A stretch of DNA of 64,000 nt from Hydnum rufescens UP504 (Eukaryota; Basidiomycota; Agaricomycetes; Cantharellales; Hydnaceae), in the NCBI GenBank assembly GCA_014904985.1, contig MU128917.1:241340-305339 (forward strand). Direction: 5' to 3'. Position 1 is the stretch's first letter. The number at the start of each line of letters is the position of its first letter. The position numbers and the translations under genes were made by a program. The notes under the pieces were generated by a model. That model did not search any database. It worked only from the letters and a program-made list of their open reading frames with translations, and was not told the origin of the DNA. This document shows positions 32,601-45,344 of the stretch, piece after piece.

Positions 32601-34389
32601 ATGCCTCCAGGCCCTGTCGTCCGCTATTTCGCTGTTGCCGTTGGCATTCTCGTGGGTTTCATGTCGGAGCACGCATGTCTTGCGTCCATCCCGCTCTCAA
32701 CAGATTTCATACTCTTTAGGTCAGTTTGCACTACATCTTGAGCTTCTCCCATAAGGAGTATGGCCGGAGGATGTCCTTGTCTCAATGGTTGCCTGGCCAA
32801 CCTCCATACAAACGGCCAATCCCAAGCAAATACTACCCATACCACCCTATAACTGGGGAAGCCAACATGACTATCCGGAAGGCGAATGCGGCCTTCGTCT
32901 TGCTCGCGCGCAATAGCGATTTACCCGGGGTCCTCGAGAGTCTAAAACAAATACAAGACCGATTCAATAAAAAGTTTCAATACCCATTTGTCTTTCTTAA
33001 TGAGGAGGATTTTTCAGATGATTTTAAAAAGTGGGGATTATATCCCTTGTGTTGTTTTCGTTTCATTTTTTTTACAGATTCCTTTTGGTGACGTGCACAG
33101 GTGGACCAGTGAAGTCACATCCACACATTGTGTGTATGGGAAGATTGCAAAAGACCATTGGTTCCAGCCAGGTTGGATTGATGAGGACCAGGCAACCAAG
33201 TCTCGGTTAAAGATGATTGAGAATAACGTTTGTTCCGCATGATCTATCGCTAGAATTAATTCGCATCGCAGTCATATATGATCTGTCGTGTAATAGTGCA
33301 CAAAACCAAGAATACTTGATCAGTGTCCCATATCGAAATATGTGTCGTTTCAACTCTGGGGTGCGTGCCCCTCCATAGCATTCATCCACCTCACGCTCCA
33401 CGTATTTCACAGTTTTTCTTCCGACACGAACTCCTCAAGAATTACGACTACTATTGGCGAATTGAGTGAGTATGTGGGTTATGAGCCGATTCGGATAGCT
33501 GACAGTTCACGGACTTTGGAAAGACCTAGTGTCAAGTTCTTCTGTGACATTGACTACGACCCATTCTTGATAATGCAAGACGAAAAAAAAGTCTATGGTG
33601 CGAGAACTATTTCCCCGGTCATAGATGAATATTCTAATGCCGCCACATAGGATTCACCATCTCGCTTTTCGAATACATTGAAACTATCCCAACACTTTGG
33701 GATGCCACGAAGGGTATCTCAACACTGCCTTAAAACCTGCACGGGCATACACACTTTCATGATAATGTTCCACACAGAATTTATCAAAGCAAACCCCGAG
33801 CTGCTCCCAGCAGACAATGCGATGGCATTTGTCTCTGACGATGGCGGCGAAACGTACAATCGTTGTCATTGTAGGTCCATGTTCTCTTTCCTGTGGCACT
33901 TAGGCAATATGACATATCATGCCGTCTCTAGTTTGGAGTAATTTTGAGATCGGTGACCTGAACTTCTGGCGAGGTGAGGCATACATGAGGTTTTTTGAAT
34001 TCCTCGAGAGTAAGGGCGGCTTTTATTATGAGGTAAGTCGGGAGATGTCCTGGTTCTAGGTATGATCACATGTCAGGCGCGCCCAAATGCCTAACTCGGC
34101 GGTATTATTCTAATAGCGATGGGGTGACGCACCAGTGCACAGTATCGGCGCCGCGCTATTTGCACATAAGGATCAAATTCATTTCTTTAGGGATATTGGG
34201 TATCGACATGAACCATTCCAACATTGCCCACAAGGTGAGTCCCACGCTCAAGGGAAATGTTGGTGCTCTACGAGTGAAAACTTTGGTACGTCACGTTTTC
34301 CCTCGTGGCCTTAGGCCACGCCAGCATTATGACACGGGTTACTGATTGTGGTCCGTGCGTGACCCGTAATCATAGATTATGAATGGTGA
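32601..34389 (+). CDS. Alpha-1,2-mannosyltransferase, GT15 (Ktr/Kre2/Mnt1 family)
   Basis: ATG at 32601 opens with a hydrophobic signal-anchor (VVRYFAVAVGILVGF) typical of Golgi type II enzymes. Spliced exons then give NAAFVLLARNSDLPGVLES, FQYPFVFLNEEDFSD, WTSEVTSTHCVYGKIAKDHW, PGWIDEDQA, YRNMCRFNSG, FFFRHELLKNYDYYWRIE, VKFFCDIDYDPFLIM, LFEYIETIPTLWDATKG, the nucleophile-region exon with EFIKANPELLPADNAM, SNFEIGDLNFWRGEAYMRFF, RWGDAPVHSIGAALFAHKDQ and the closing KCWCSTSENFDYEW with a stop at 34389. Every conserved GT15 block is present in order, with about eight introns. The family transfers mannose from GDP-mannose onto O- and N-glycans. A strong, apparently intact gene that looks fragmented only because its exons are short. 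Confidence 0.92.
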
Positions 34390-34988
34390 GTCCACGACAT
34401 ATCCTCTCCAACTTAATATACATGAGAGGTCAATGTCGGCCCAACAGGTACTCGTGTCTGAACAAGTATGACGCACTTTTCTGATTTGTTATTTGTATTG
34501 GGTCTCTTGCGCTCTGGACATATTTTGTGGAATGAAGAACCTCGGTGCAGGGTATAGCTGCGAGGTACAACCAGTGGGTATGTACTACGTTATATATAGT
34601 AAAAGGGGCGCATAGGATAGGCCGGACAAGCGGAGAGGGGTGGCCGCGGTCGAGCGGCACGTGACGTACGCCGTAGCCGATAACCGCCATTTCAACACAT
34701 ATATATATCCGTAATATATTATACCTGCATATCTGGTTTACCCTCCAGGTCTCGGGCATGATTCTAGCAGCATCGACACCGTCCGACCGTCGAATACTCA
34801 GATTCAACCTACAGCACTGTGATGAGCTCTGCAACTTGCGTAAAAACTCTGCAGTCTCCAAACAATGTCAACCACCTCTGCAGAAGCTGCCTTTAATGCT
34901 GAACTTGCCTAGCGCAGACGTACTATGTGGGACAACTTGAGGAAGCTTTATCCTCCTTCCAATCCTAATCAAAAAGCTGCCCTCCAAA
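34390..34988. other. Intergenic, uncertain small-gene 5' region
   Basis: It contains an ATG at 34866 (MSTTSAEAAFNAELA) and another reading frame MWDNLRKLYPPSNPN at about 34924 that may be 5' exons of the small gene that follows; no clean join was found. Confidence 0.3.
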
Positions 34989-35446
34989 ATGGCTGTAATA
35001 TCTGTCCCTTTTTCCAATCAACCTCCTCTTTCTTACCGCTTTCTTCTTCTTCCTCAGCTGCATGGATGGCCTGAGGATATTCTTTACTATGCCATACCAA
35101 TCCCCTTAATCTCATCCCGCACCCTTGCAGAGAGTCCTGACCCTGTCACTGGCCAAATCATCAGGGATCCAGCCAACACCATACTCCATCTGCGCAAGCT
35201 CACAGAAATCCCTGCTTTTGGTTATGGTACTGTCAGTACAACATCTGCATAGCATCATCACACCCTATCAACCCAACTCATCTTCTTTCATGCCAGGGTC
35301 GTCGTACTCTTGAACGAGTTGAAAATGTAGAATATGTTGTCTGGCTCAGTGGTTATCACATGGACTCCACTCCTGAGCAGAGGGCACATGCTGCTCATCT
35401 ACTTGGTGTTGACCCTAGTGCAATTGTCCAGATGTACAATCACTAG
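34989..35446 (+). CDS. Hypothetical small protein
   Basis: Not recognised. Frame from 34989 includes GWPEDILYYAIPIPLI and NTILHLRKLTEIPAFGYGT. A GTCAGT donor at about 35232 and a CCAG acceptor at about 35298 keep the frame into GRRTLERVENVEYVVWLSGYHMDSTPEQRAHAAHLLGVD, ending VQMYNH-stop at 35446 (quoted in pieces: GRRTLERVENVEYVVW and HMDSTPEQRAHAAHLLG). The second exon looks like a compact soluble helical domain. The 5' part could instead be an intron retained in my reading, with the true start at 34866 or 34924. Confidence 0.35.
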
Positions 35447-35950
35447 TCCCTTCCTCACCCCTTTCTCCGCCGTCTCTCCCTCCAGTCTTCCCAATTCCTT
35501 CCCCCCCGAGTGCGTTACACAATGCACGGTTCTCGAGAATAATACTAACCCTGCGTCCTAAAGAGTAATGATGCAGGAGGCTGGCGCTGTGGAGGGCGGG
35601 CTACTTGCAGAGGTAACATCGAATAAATAAACCTACTGTAATAGTGTTAAGGTGGGCAATGTAGTATTCACGATGAGTACGGGGAATGTTGTGGTTTCGC
35701 ACTGGACTGGGGGGCGCGTTAAATCGTGTTGCGACCGTCATTACTATGTCCCCATAAAGAGAGCCTTAGCAGTGTCGGTACTGTCAGCAGAACATATTTG
35801 ACCATATTCTCCTGCAGCCGAAAGACTTCCAACCAAGAAGAGACTTGAATGCTGGGAATCTCTCTCGTTAGGAAGTCTGTATGAAGAATCTGCAGGCAGG
35901 CGAAATCCCAAACTTCGTGGACCGGATGCAAAGTTTAGGCGCTCTCACGA
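35447..35950. other. Intergenic
   Basis: 500 bp before EMC3. A minus-strand 70-residue ORF (35719-35931) has no recognisable domain. Nothing else is seen. Confidence 0.35.
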
Positions 35951-37109
35951 ATGGCTGCTTCACAGGGGTACTCAAATAATTTGCCTTCACGCCTTTACCG
36001 TCCTAACGCACGCCTTGAATAGGGATGTATCTCTCTATCTTGACCCGCAGATTCGTGATTGGGTCCTGTTTCCCATTACTCTTGTTATGGTGAGTGCCTA
36101 CTCGGCCCATGCCGTCTTGCGTCCTCCATCTCTGAGAGCTTCGAGTAGATTTTAGTAGGAGTTCTTCGCCACTATGTTACTCTACTTCTTAACTCGCCCC
36201 CGAAAAAACAAACCCTCGCTGCAATACGTGAACAGTACGTGACTTGGCTTCGCCTTGGCACAACTACCTGTCGTGCCGCACTTATGATCGACGTTTTTTA
36301 TAGGCGCGGTCTTGTACGCTCGCAGGTGCTTCGGGCAACATCTACAAATTCACCCCTTCCTCCTCATTATTATCGTGCCCTTTCCTCTCACTTGATTCAA
36401 TCGTTCACTCTCGGGACGTATCTTAAAGATGGGCCCCCATCCAACAATCCTGATGCACCCAAACCGGGGCCTGTTAATCCCCTGTCAGATCCTGGGGCAA
36501 TGGAAGGAATGATGGACGGAATGAAGAAGCAAATGGTAATGATGGTCCCCCAGATGGTCATCATGGGATGGATCAACTTTTTCTTTCAAGGATTTGTCCT
36601 CAGTACGTTCATCGTTCTATTCTGAGTATCGCATTCGTGCCGTGACATTTACCCTGCTTTTCTGTAGTCAAACTTCCATTCCCGCTTACCCTCGGGTTCA
36701 AGTCGATGATGCAGCGGGGGATCGAAACACAAGACATGGACGTGCGATGGGTTTCGTCCCTCTCCTGGTATTTCCTGAATCTGTTCGGTCTGAATGGTCT
36801 ATTTCGACTGATCCTTGGGACTGAAAATGGTACGTGGTTGTGTCGTGAGACGAATGGCGTCGTGATTTCTGAGCGTGTGTATGACAAATTAAAGCGGCGG
36901 ACTCTACGCAAGACATGTCTGCTTTGCCGTTCGTTGGTACGCCAGGTGCGCCAGCGGGGCCCCAAGACTATGTGAAACTGTTTGCCACTGAGAAAGACAA
37001 TTTGGAATTCGCCGAGGGGCAATATTCATGGGTAGGGGACGGGGTAGAACGTCGAGTGTTGGAGCAGTGGGGGATGGTGCCTTCACCTGGGAAACCGAAG
37101 TCTGCTTGA
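35951..37109 (+). CDS. EMC3: ER membrane protein complex subunit 3 (EMC3/TMEM111)
   Basis: A tiny first exon at 35951 (MAASQG) splices to [22 protein letters not shown] (about 36024-36090), then [39 protein letters not shown], a long exon with [19 protein letters not shown] and [12 protein letters not shown], then [37 protein letters not shown], and a C-terminal exon ending [12 protein letters not shown] at 37109. The LDPxIRDWVL start, the Met-rich MKKQM segment and the IKLPFPLT block are diagnostic of EMC3. It has three membrane helices and forms the insertase core of the ER membrane complex with EMC6, inserting tail-anchored and multipass proteins. All exons are open. Confidence 0.93.
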
Positions 37110-37619
37110 TGTACTTGACTTGGGCCTTTGAAGCTTATCAGGCCATAGCTGTTGGATGGTCCGGCGTGCCCCACCGTTATACCGTGTCAAAACACGAGGG
37201 TTCATTGTTCTAATTTGAAAGTCCTGTGCCCCAATTACCCTGGCTTGTCTGGCAGTGTTCAATCTCATGGCAGTACTAGTACAGCAAGGTCATGCTTCCT
37301 TCGTCGATACATCACGCAGCGCAATTCGCCACACAGCTCGAAGCTCATTGCGGTGGCTGAGCCAAGATTAGGTTTCTAGGGAAATCTAAAATCGGAAACC
37401 AATACAAATGTGACTGCACAGCCAATTCAGGGTCAGAGGATAACACACTGCATCGACCAAGAGTAGTGGACAGCTGGAGCGGGGACGGGGGGCACGGCCA
37501 CCCTTTCGGATCTCCAGACGTTCTTCGTCACCCCAAGCCTCCATGATGAAATTGTATAGAGTGTGAAAATCGAGGTGTGCATTTGGTTCCGTTATCGTTT
37601 GACAAACATTCGCCTTATA
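37110..37619. other. Intergenic, possible 5' part of next gene
   Basis: Only short ORFs; a plus-strand ATG at 37268 (MAVLVQQGHASFV) leads nowhere recognisable. Confidence 0.3.
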
Positions 37620-39808
37620 ATACTGTATATGGAGCGATTCCACTTTCCCATCGCCTTCCCAACGCCCAGATGCTGGCCGCCCGCACAGACACTCAGGCTC
37701 TTATACGAAATGCCAAGAACTTGGAAAATGGCAATGTGGGTCCTGATACCCACGAACACCGTTAGTGGCTGATCATCCCCCGCACACATAGTTTGTAATC
37801 GGTATGGATAATTTCCGTATCCCCGTTTTCCTCTGTCTCAGCTCGAACTGGCACTCCAGTTGCTGGTTTGGTGGTCTTAGTCTATGATTGGATGACTACC
37901 TTCCCGTCTGAAGTTTGTTCATTTTCTATGGTTGTCGAAACCAGTGATCCTGACCTCCTCCGATTAGTATGAGCATTTTTGGCGGGCCCGATGGAACCTC
38001 GGGACAATACTCTTTTTCTTGGTGAGACTACACCCCACGTCCAAACCATCGGTACGGTGACTCTTACGCGGTGTCTTTACGTGTAGAATAGGTGCAGTCT
38101 GTCACTCTTAATGCGTCGCCTGCAGCCCTTACCTCTCTCGTTAATGGTCAAGAATCGTACCGATTATGACGGGGATTTTTCATCTTCAAAGTACGCATAT
38201 GCTTCATTGACCATCCTTTCTATATGTGCTGGACGCGCAGTCTTGTTTGCAGCATCGATCGTGACCTTCTCTGGACCCGTTCAACTGCGAGTACGTGCAG
38301 TCACCTGGTCATTCATCCGCTTACCCGTGCTAAGGGACCCTCTGTCAGGTGTGCGCACCACTACTCAAGTTGGTCAAATGTCTGAACATTGTCTCTATCT
38401 CTATCGTCGAGGGTATGGTGAAGTTCTATTTTTCATGGGTCATACCTCACCAGTCTTTCTAGTCCTACTTGCCCTCCGTACGTACGCGCTGTACGATTGC
38501 TCTCGGCAGGTTTTGTACCCTCTCTTAATGCTCATTGCGGTATATATCTCCCCCGTGTATTGGTCTTGAGGACGACTAATGCGTAAGGAATCCTTCAGGG
38601 TGGGCTTGTTAATCAGCTCGCATCCACGTGGTACTTCCACCTACGTCGTGAGCATATGGCAACTCGCTGGCCCTCTAAATTTCTAATGCACCCCCCTTTC
38701 AGCCGTGCCTAACCATCTGCCCGCTCCTTATACTGGATGCCTATTGTTGGGGTTACCCCCGTGGAGTTGGGAATGTATGATTCCAATTCTCGTCTTTGAA
38801 TTTTGTGAGCGATCCCCTTACTCTACGGTACCTTCGCTAACCAGATGCTCGATATTCAGGCGCACTCGCTCTCACATTATGGAAATTTTTTATCTATGTT
38901 AAATCTGGTACAAATGCCAAGGTACCCAAGATTCTGTATCGCGATGGTGAGGGAACCTGGTAGCGCATGACACCAGACACTCAATATTATTACCTAGGGT
39001 TCATTGGATTCCTGGGTTTGCTGATTCATATTCTGAACACTGTAAGAATACTTGCTTACACGTGTGTATGGTTTTTTTTTTCTGGTGTCCGTTAGCAATT
39101 ATATGTAGGTTCCCCCTCCCCATAACAACGAGGGAGCTTCGAGTGCCCTAGCTGACTGGCTCTTACTCATTTTCACATCAGTTACCACGACTTTCGGTAT
39201 CTTTGTGCAGATTTTCCGCCCAAAGACAGTGAGTTAATTGTCCACCGTTCGTTGTCCCACTCAAATTTGGCTGACAAAATGGTGCCTGGGATAGCGGGAT
39301 TTGTCGACTGCTTCTTACGCGTGAGTGCGAATAAGCCACTTCATTTGTCGTGCCGCTTCTGTTCTATCTTACGATCGACCTGATCGCGCTCTACTTATTT
39401 TCGTCAGACTCACGCCCGTCGTTTCAGCGCTGATCGCCACCCATATGCTGCTCAATATTCGCGATGTCATGAAAATCACATCATCTTCCAACATGACCCG
39501 TGGGAACGATTCGGCTTCAAACGTATTCACGCCTATTGACTCATTGCCCACCCGCGTCCGGCATCCGAGCTTCCCAGATAGGAGCTCTGCCGCCGACGTT
39601 GAGATGCAAACCGTGCCATCCTTTCCCTCGCCATTCCACCGACGAGTTCGGTTCAGGGCGTATTATGGCATCGAATTCGCTATCTCCCTTCCCTGTTTCT
39701 CATGTCGCGTCTGCTGCTCCAGGACTGGGCTCGTTGGGCCCGGGAGAGTATTGGAACCATGATGAAGACGATACTGACACCGGGCATTCTGTCGTAGTGA
39801 TCCAATGA
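37620..39808 (+). CDS. DUF6533-type seven-transmembrane protein
   Basis: The basidiomycete-expanded DUF6533 family is recognised from GLVVLVYDWMTTFPSEV (about 37866-37915) spliced to YEHFWRARWNLGTILFFL (about 37970-38020), the classic YDxxxTFxxEVxxxWxxxW pattern. Later exons give VFLVLLALRTYALYDCSRQVL, SWECMIPILVFE, a helix with ALTLWKFFIYVKSG, YYYLGFIGFLG, SALADWLLLIFTSVTT and PVVSALIATHMLLNIRDVM. The soluble tail ends DTGHSVVVIQ-stop at 39808. Function is unknown; proteins of this kind are membrane-embedded and receptor-like in topology, but no ligand is established. The start is uncertain: the ATG region around 37573-37630 opens NAQMLAARTDTQALIRNAKN, which may be the N-terminal exon. Confidence 0.65.
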
Positions 39809-41207
39809 TACGGTCCACGACACGACCGTCTAGATTCTTTTATTTTGCTTTATTCTCTGGGTGTCTGCGGTTATACCATTGCTATTTAGTACAACTCAAA
39901 TTTGTCTTAATTTGGCTGTTGGCTGTTGTATCTATTGCTGTACAGTTCTGAATCATAGGGAAGGGGGGAAGAACACGGTCACCACTTCATAGCACTCCCG
40001 GCTGTTCTTGCCTGTGGCCTCTACTTGTGATAAACTCCCAAGAAAAATGACCATCACCAGTGTGTCAATGCTTGGGATATAAAATGGCCACGTTTAAGGA
40101 GGTGGGAAGGGTTGTGGTTGTGGAACATTTGTTGGGTCCCCCCTATTAAATTGGCATAGACAACCATCCGCTGCTGTTCGTATCAGTTTTTGGTGGCAGT
40201 ATGTATATTGTCAAAGAGAGATGTCAACACTCAGACGTGGGTGTTGCATTGAAGTGGAATGGGTTTGTGAAACCCCTCAAGGTAGACCACGACGGACCAT
40301 TGAGCCCATTTCGCCAGGAAACTCCTTGGAGACTACAGTCATCCATCATTCCTTGCATCACACTGTTCATTACATCAGGTAACATATCTTCCCCAATTTT
40401 GCTCCATTTGCTATGACACCTTCTGTTAGCAATTAGTAAATGTATAGACATGCTGTGTACAAAGTTTGGTGCAAATTAGATGTGTGTGTGATGAGATCCA
40501 GAGTAATTACACTAGTTTTGGTGAGATTTCATGTGGGATAAGGGGCTGGTCAGACTCTACCTCATCTGGGCATTCTGGAAAGGGGGTGAGTGAGCCAGGT
40601 GCCATAGTGGATGACAAATATTCATCAGAGCCTGAGAGTGATGAAGATGGTGCCTAGGTTGTCTTCTGATGCCAAGAATGATGGATGACTGGACATTAAA
40701 ATCGACGCACACTTCTCCTTGATTGCTTCCATTCCACGTAACAGCGATTTTCAAAATGGGGAGGAAACTAAATGCTCTCCGGTGCTTCTCCTCTTTTCAT
40801 CAAAGCCACCGAAGAAGAGAATGCACTTATCGTCCAAATGAGCGAGATCTTCTCCGTGTCGGGGGCCACTATCGTTCCTTGATATTGCCGTAGCATGACA
40901 TCCCGGCTTGTGCCAACCCGGCACCCAACGCCCCCCAAATTAATTCTCCACATCTATATCTCTTTGAAAGTGGTTCATAGCCCAACGGCGCCGAAGCGCA
41001 TTCGAGGTTGCTCTGCAATGTGAAATGCTTGACGCGTCCATGACAAGAATCTTGCATAAGTCTCCCTGGCCGTGCCACGATATCAGATTGAGCGTCCCGG
41101 AAATATACATAGGGGAATGTAGCCAAAATGACTGATGCGATGAACTATGCAAGGTAAAGTATGGACACAAAGGATTACACCAGAAATTATAAACACACCC
41201 CTAAGGC
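39809..41207. other. Intergenic, no assignable gene
   Basis: 1.4 kb between two genes that converge on it. A minus-strand stretch 40768-41126 reads coding-like (LIWGALGAGLAQAGMSCYG) and a plus-strand ORF at 40466 ends in an acidic tail (SSEPESDEDGA), but neither shows a known domain. Confidence 0.35.
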
Positions 41208-43350
41208 CTATTCAGACTTTTTCTTCTTATTCTTCTTGGGGGTCTCGTCCTCCTCTGCCCGCCGTTTCTTTCCTGTTGATGACGCGGCATGTCCGTTCGT
41301 TCCGGCGGGAGTTGTGGCGGTGGAGACGGCAGCAGCGGCAGCAGCAGCTTCCTCTGCTTTTCTCTTCTCACGCCTCAACCTCTTTCGCTCCTTTTTGGCG
41401 GCTTCGTCGTCCCCATCAACATCCATATCGGCGGCAGCTACGGCCGCCTCTTCCTTGGCTGCTTTCTTAGCCTTCTTAGCCTCCTTCTCCTTCCGCTTCT
41501 CTTCCTTCCGTTTCCGCCGCTCCTCTTTGACGTCCAACACCGCCTCGAGAGCAGCCGCCACAGGGGCAAGTGACACGGAATCAGCAGCTGTATTATACGT
41601 CTTCGCCGTCGCACCATTAAGTTCGAATTTCGGCTGTCTCTTCCCGCGAACGCCGCCGCCGATGAAGATGATGCGCCGAGGCCGTTTCGCCCGGGGTTCA
41701 GGTCGGCACGATGTTCTAGGGCACGGAGTCGGCTCTCGAGTTTGGCACGGTGCTCGATACCGATAGTAGGTGCTTGTGGGGATGACTTGGTGTCGACGTC
41801 TGCTAGGGCGTCGACGCGCACGGAGAGGGATGCTTTGGTCGCGAGCATTCGGGACATTTTCCTTTTAGTTTTTGAGGCGCTTGGCCTACTAATGAGGCCT
41901 ATAGAAGTGATTTTTGGTATTTAATGTATGAATGGGAGTTGTGGGGCGGGGGAAGGACGCACGTGGTATATCAGCCCGTATTTTGGGGTATCGTGCTTGG
42001 TTTTCAAAGCCCGGAACAAGGCCTTCTCCGCCCCGAGAATCTGGACAGTACTCGCGGGGTGCTTGGCAAGGTTGGTGAGACTGCCAGCATGGCTAATGAG
42101 TCTGGCGCCGACAAGCTCGCCGACGAGAACGGTCAAATTGGGTGCGATAGCGTTCATGCGATTCCGAAGATATTCGGAGAGCTGGCTTCGATACTCTGTG
42201 ATAGATATCACTTGGTCGCAGAGGTGTCCGATGTGGTCAATGTCTTGTTCCGAAATCTCACTCCCCATACTTATTTCTGCGGCGACTTTAAGTGTCGCTT
42301 CCAAGTCTTCAGGAAGGATGGCCGCAAGTGATGTTGTGGCCGCGTTTGAACGGAAACCTACATAGGACGAATACGCGAGGTGTTTAGTGACGACAGGACG
42401 GGAATACTAAAAGTGACTTTTTGCTACCCAATGCACGGACAACTTTGGCATACGCAAGGTTGTCCACAATTATTTTACCCATCTCAGGGAAGTGCCATCC
42501 GTACCATTCCTTTAAGCGCAGAAAGATGAAACTTTGGCAGGGGCACTGCGAAGGCGAAGAAAAGAGCGAACCTTAACACGCATAGAATAAATATTGATTT
42601 CTTTGTCCAAGTCGTCGAGAAGCGCGATCGCTTGAACAACCATAGTGTCCACCTTGTCTGGTGAGAATTTTAATTTGAATCTAAACCAGGCAAAGTATGA
42701 GTCCACGACTGAGATGCCCTATGGTTGCTAAGATCAACACACCGTGATAATGAATGGGAAAGACCAAGGCTCATAGTGGATAAATCACCGGGATCCAAAC
42801 CATCTAACAATGATGCTAATTGCCCGCGGATCCCACGATAGAGGTCTAGAGATTTGCTATCAGAGACGACATCAATACCAAGTTTTTTGTGTATTGACGT
42901 GGCTGTATGTAGCCCGATGTCACATAGAAAGTTAATTTTTTTCAACACCTGCAAGTCCGTGACTCACCGAGCGCCTTGTCTACGACGGCAAGCTTGTCTT
43001 TCCCTTTCCCTTTGTTTACCACCTCGTCCGTCAAAAATTTCTTCAAGCTCTTGGACATTTTGCCTTCCTGCATCGCGCTAATATCTTCGACGGCCGCCGC
43101 CGTAGAGGCAAACTTGTGTACCGCCTTGAGTTTTATCCTACACATATAGAAAGCGAACACGACACAATGACGCGCCATAGGACGGCAATAACTGAGCCCA
43201 ACGATTCAAAAAAAGTCACTTGCATACAACTCACGCGGCATTTGCTCGTTCGGGTGTTTCGAATTCTTTCCAAAGGTCATCGCTCGTGAACTTGCCCTCA
43301 TTAAATTTGAAGAGACAAAAGCCAAGTGCTGTTTCGAATAAGACGAGCAT
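41208..43350 (-). CDS. NOP58: Box C/D snoRNP core protein NOP58
   Basis: ATG at 43350 begins [35 protein letters not shown]. Downstream exons give [98 protein letters not shown], the Nop domain [26 protein letters not shown] and [42 protein letters not shown], and [17 protein letters not shown]. The C-terminus is a Lys/Glu-rich KKE/KKD tail ([20 protein letters not shown]) ending at 41208. It scaffolds fibrillarin and guide RNA in nucleolar 2'-O-methylation particles. One oddity: near 41690-41710 the frame shifts by one between ALEHRADL and [20 protein letters not shown] without an obvious intron. (Blocks are quoted in short pieces.). Confidence 0.9.
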
Positions 43351-43353
43351 CGC

Positions 43354-45257
43354 TCAAGGGCTAGGCAAAAAAAGGTTGCGGGATTCAACGCCGGGAAGTC
43401 CCGACATACGGGATAAAACATTACATGATAATGGGATGTAGGGAACGCAGCCGTGGTGGGAGAGAAAAAAGAGCAAGCAAGATATGGAAAATATGTAGAT
43501 ATGGAATGTATTTTGCAGCATGGGCCCACATGTGTCAGTATCTACCGACGTAGACGGTCTGAAATGGTTCAGTGGGTGGAATTGCAGTTGGGCCACGGCT
43601 TCCAGGCATTGAGGAACCTCCAGGGCTATGAGCTCGTACATGGATCTGTGGAACCTGTCGGACACGGACCTGCTGCTGGTTGCGAGAGGGGTTTGTAAAC
43701 CCATACTCTCCGTCAATCCAACAGCGGCAAGGCTTTGTTGCGCATCACGGAATTCACGCTCATCTTGACGCTCGAAGCGTGCCCTTTGCAGCTGCGCAGC
43801 ACGTTCTTCGGCTTGCCTTTGGAGTTCATAATCGGAATCGTCACTGAGGAAATCGGTGAAATCGGATGACCCGCCCGTCGTGGTGGTACTACCGTCGTGG
43901 CGCGATGAAGTGGACGTCGCAGAGCCCGAGCCTCCCGAGCTAGAAGAGGAAGACGATGATGTGGACATGGAGGCAGATGGAAATATGGAGGGCACACTGG
44001 AAGTCAGAGTGAGACCATGCATAGCCCGGTGGAGTGTATGGACACGGGCAAGGGCTTCGGAAGAAAGGTTCCCTCTGTCCGCGACGAGCATGGCATCATC
44101 AAGAGGGGTTGTATTTGGAGGAGTTGCAATCGCAGGGGGAGTCGCGTTTCTGTCGCGCCGACGGGGATCAGCAGACAAAATCAGGCCTTCTGTCGAGCGT
44201 GGAGAGGCGCTGGGACGAGGAATCGATCGATTACGGCCATTTGATGATTCCTCTGGCTGTTTTGGCCAGAATGTGCTCTGGGTCTGAATGGCGATCGTAG
44301 TGCGGCGGGGAGTGGGATATTCGGCCTCGACGGGTGAAGACCGGGGCCGGGGCGGCATGATAGTTGCCTTATCCATCAGAAAACCTTCCGCTGCACCAGA
44401 ACGCCTGGACGGAACGGGTTCTTTGATATGTCGTGTAGGAGTTGTGGGTACATCTGCGGGATTTTTTGAGACGTTTTGGGACCCTGGCTGCCTGCGTATG
44501 CTGGAAGGGGGAGTATTTGGACGTTCTCTACGTACGCCCGTGAGGAGTGGGCTGCCTGAGCGAGCGATGGGATCGCGCTTGCTGGATGGTGGTGGAGTGG
44601 GCCATGTTATTGCTGGTTTGGCACGGGGTGAATGTCGAACTCGCGACTGATCGACCTGGGCTTGTTTGGGAGTGCCTGGCACGCCCTGCAGGATAGGCGC
44701 CGTCGTCGATGGACCCATAGTAGAGGCTACGATGGTGCCCGTCATGACGTTCAGGAGGGTACCATCGTCTGATGCCACGCGGCTGAGCTTGTGGATGTGG
44801 CTAACAGCAGGCCAGTCGGCGCCGTCAATGTACTGCATGTACTCGCTCGCGGATGGCGGACGACCTTAGCAAAACGGGTGAGCGTAAGTTCCTGGATAAC
44901 GCTCAACGAGACACGTACAGCATCCTGGCCAGCCTGGATTATCGTAACGCTCCCTAGGGGAGAGATCTGGGTGTCTGTCTGCCCACTTCACGCATGCATG
45001 CGATCAACACGTGTATACCGATAGTAGAAATAGAAGGTGAAGTATACCTTGCAATAGCCACAACCATTGTAGGTCTTTATCTCCGCATTGCGGTAGTAGA
45101 CCATATCTGCCTTTGGATGGTTAGCTCTGTTCCTGCAGACCCCCATGGCTGGGACATGAGGACAAAGTGTGTGTGGTTTGTTGTAGACCTCGCGCATTAC
45201 AGCACACATTACACACGTCGCCGTCGCATACTCGACGGAATCCTCGGCAAAGCACAT
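43354..45257 (-). CDS. Hypothetical protein: Cys-rich N-terminus, long Ser/Pro-rich middle, coiled-coil C-terminus
   Basis: Not recognised. ATG at 45257 (MCFAEDSVEYATATC) starts a cysteine-rich segment: CVMCAVM, HTLCPHV, VCRNRANHPKADMVYYRN, NGCGYCK, then KWADRHPDLSP, GWPGCCTCLVER, a pattern that suggests a small zinc-binding module. After two short introns comes a long exon from about 44845 with SEYMQYIDGADWPAV, a Pro/Ser/Thr-rich region with many SP and TP sites, a poly-Ser run (about 43930), an acidic/aromatic DFTDFLSDDSDYE, and a Glu/Arg/Gln-rich helix AEERAAQLQRARFERQDERE. The open frame runs to 43354, four bases from the NOP58 ATG on the same strand, so the real 3' end probably lies earlier. 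A regulatory or kinase-substrate protein would fit the composition, but this is only a guess. Confidence 0.5.
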
Positions 45258-45337
45258 TAATAAGAGAAAGGAAGAGGTGTTGGGAAGAGACTCTGAGGAG
45301 ATTCTTGAGACTCTTGAGATAAAATCTAAACTCCCGG

Positions 45338-45344
45338 TTTTATA
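45338..45344 (-). promoter_or_regulatory. TATA box for the Cys-rich hypothetical gene
   Basis: TATAAAA on the minus strand, about 85 bp upstream of the ATG at 45257, a fitting distance for a fungal core promoter. Inferred from sequence only. Confidence 0.5.
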
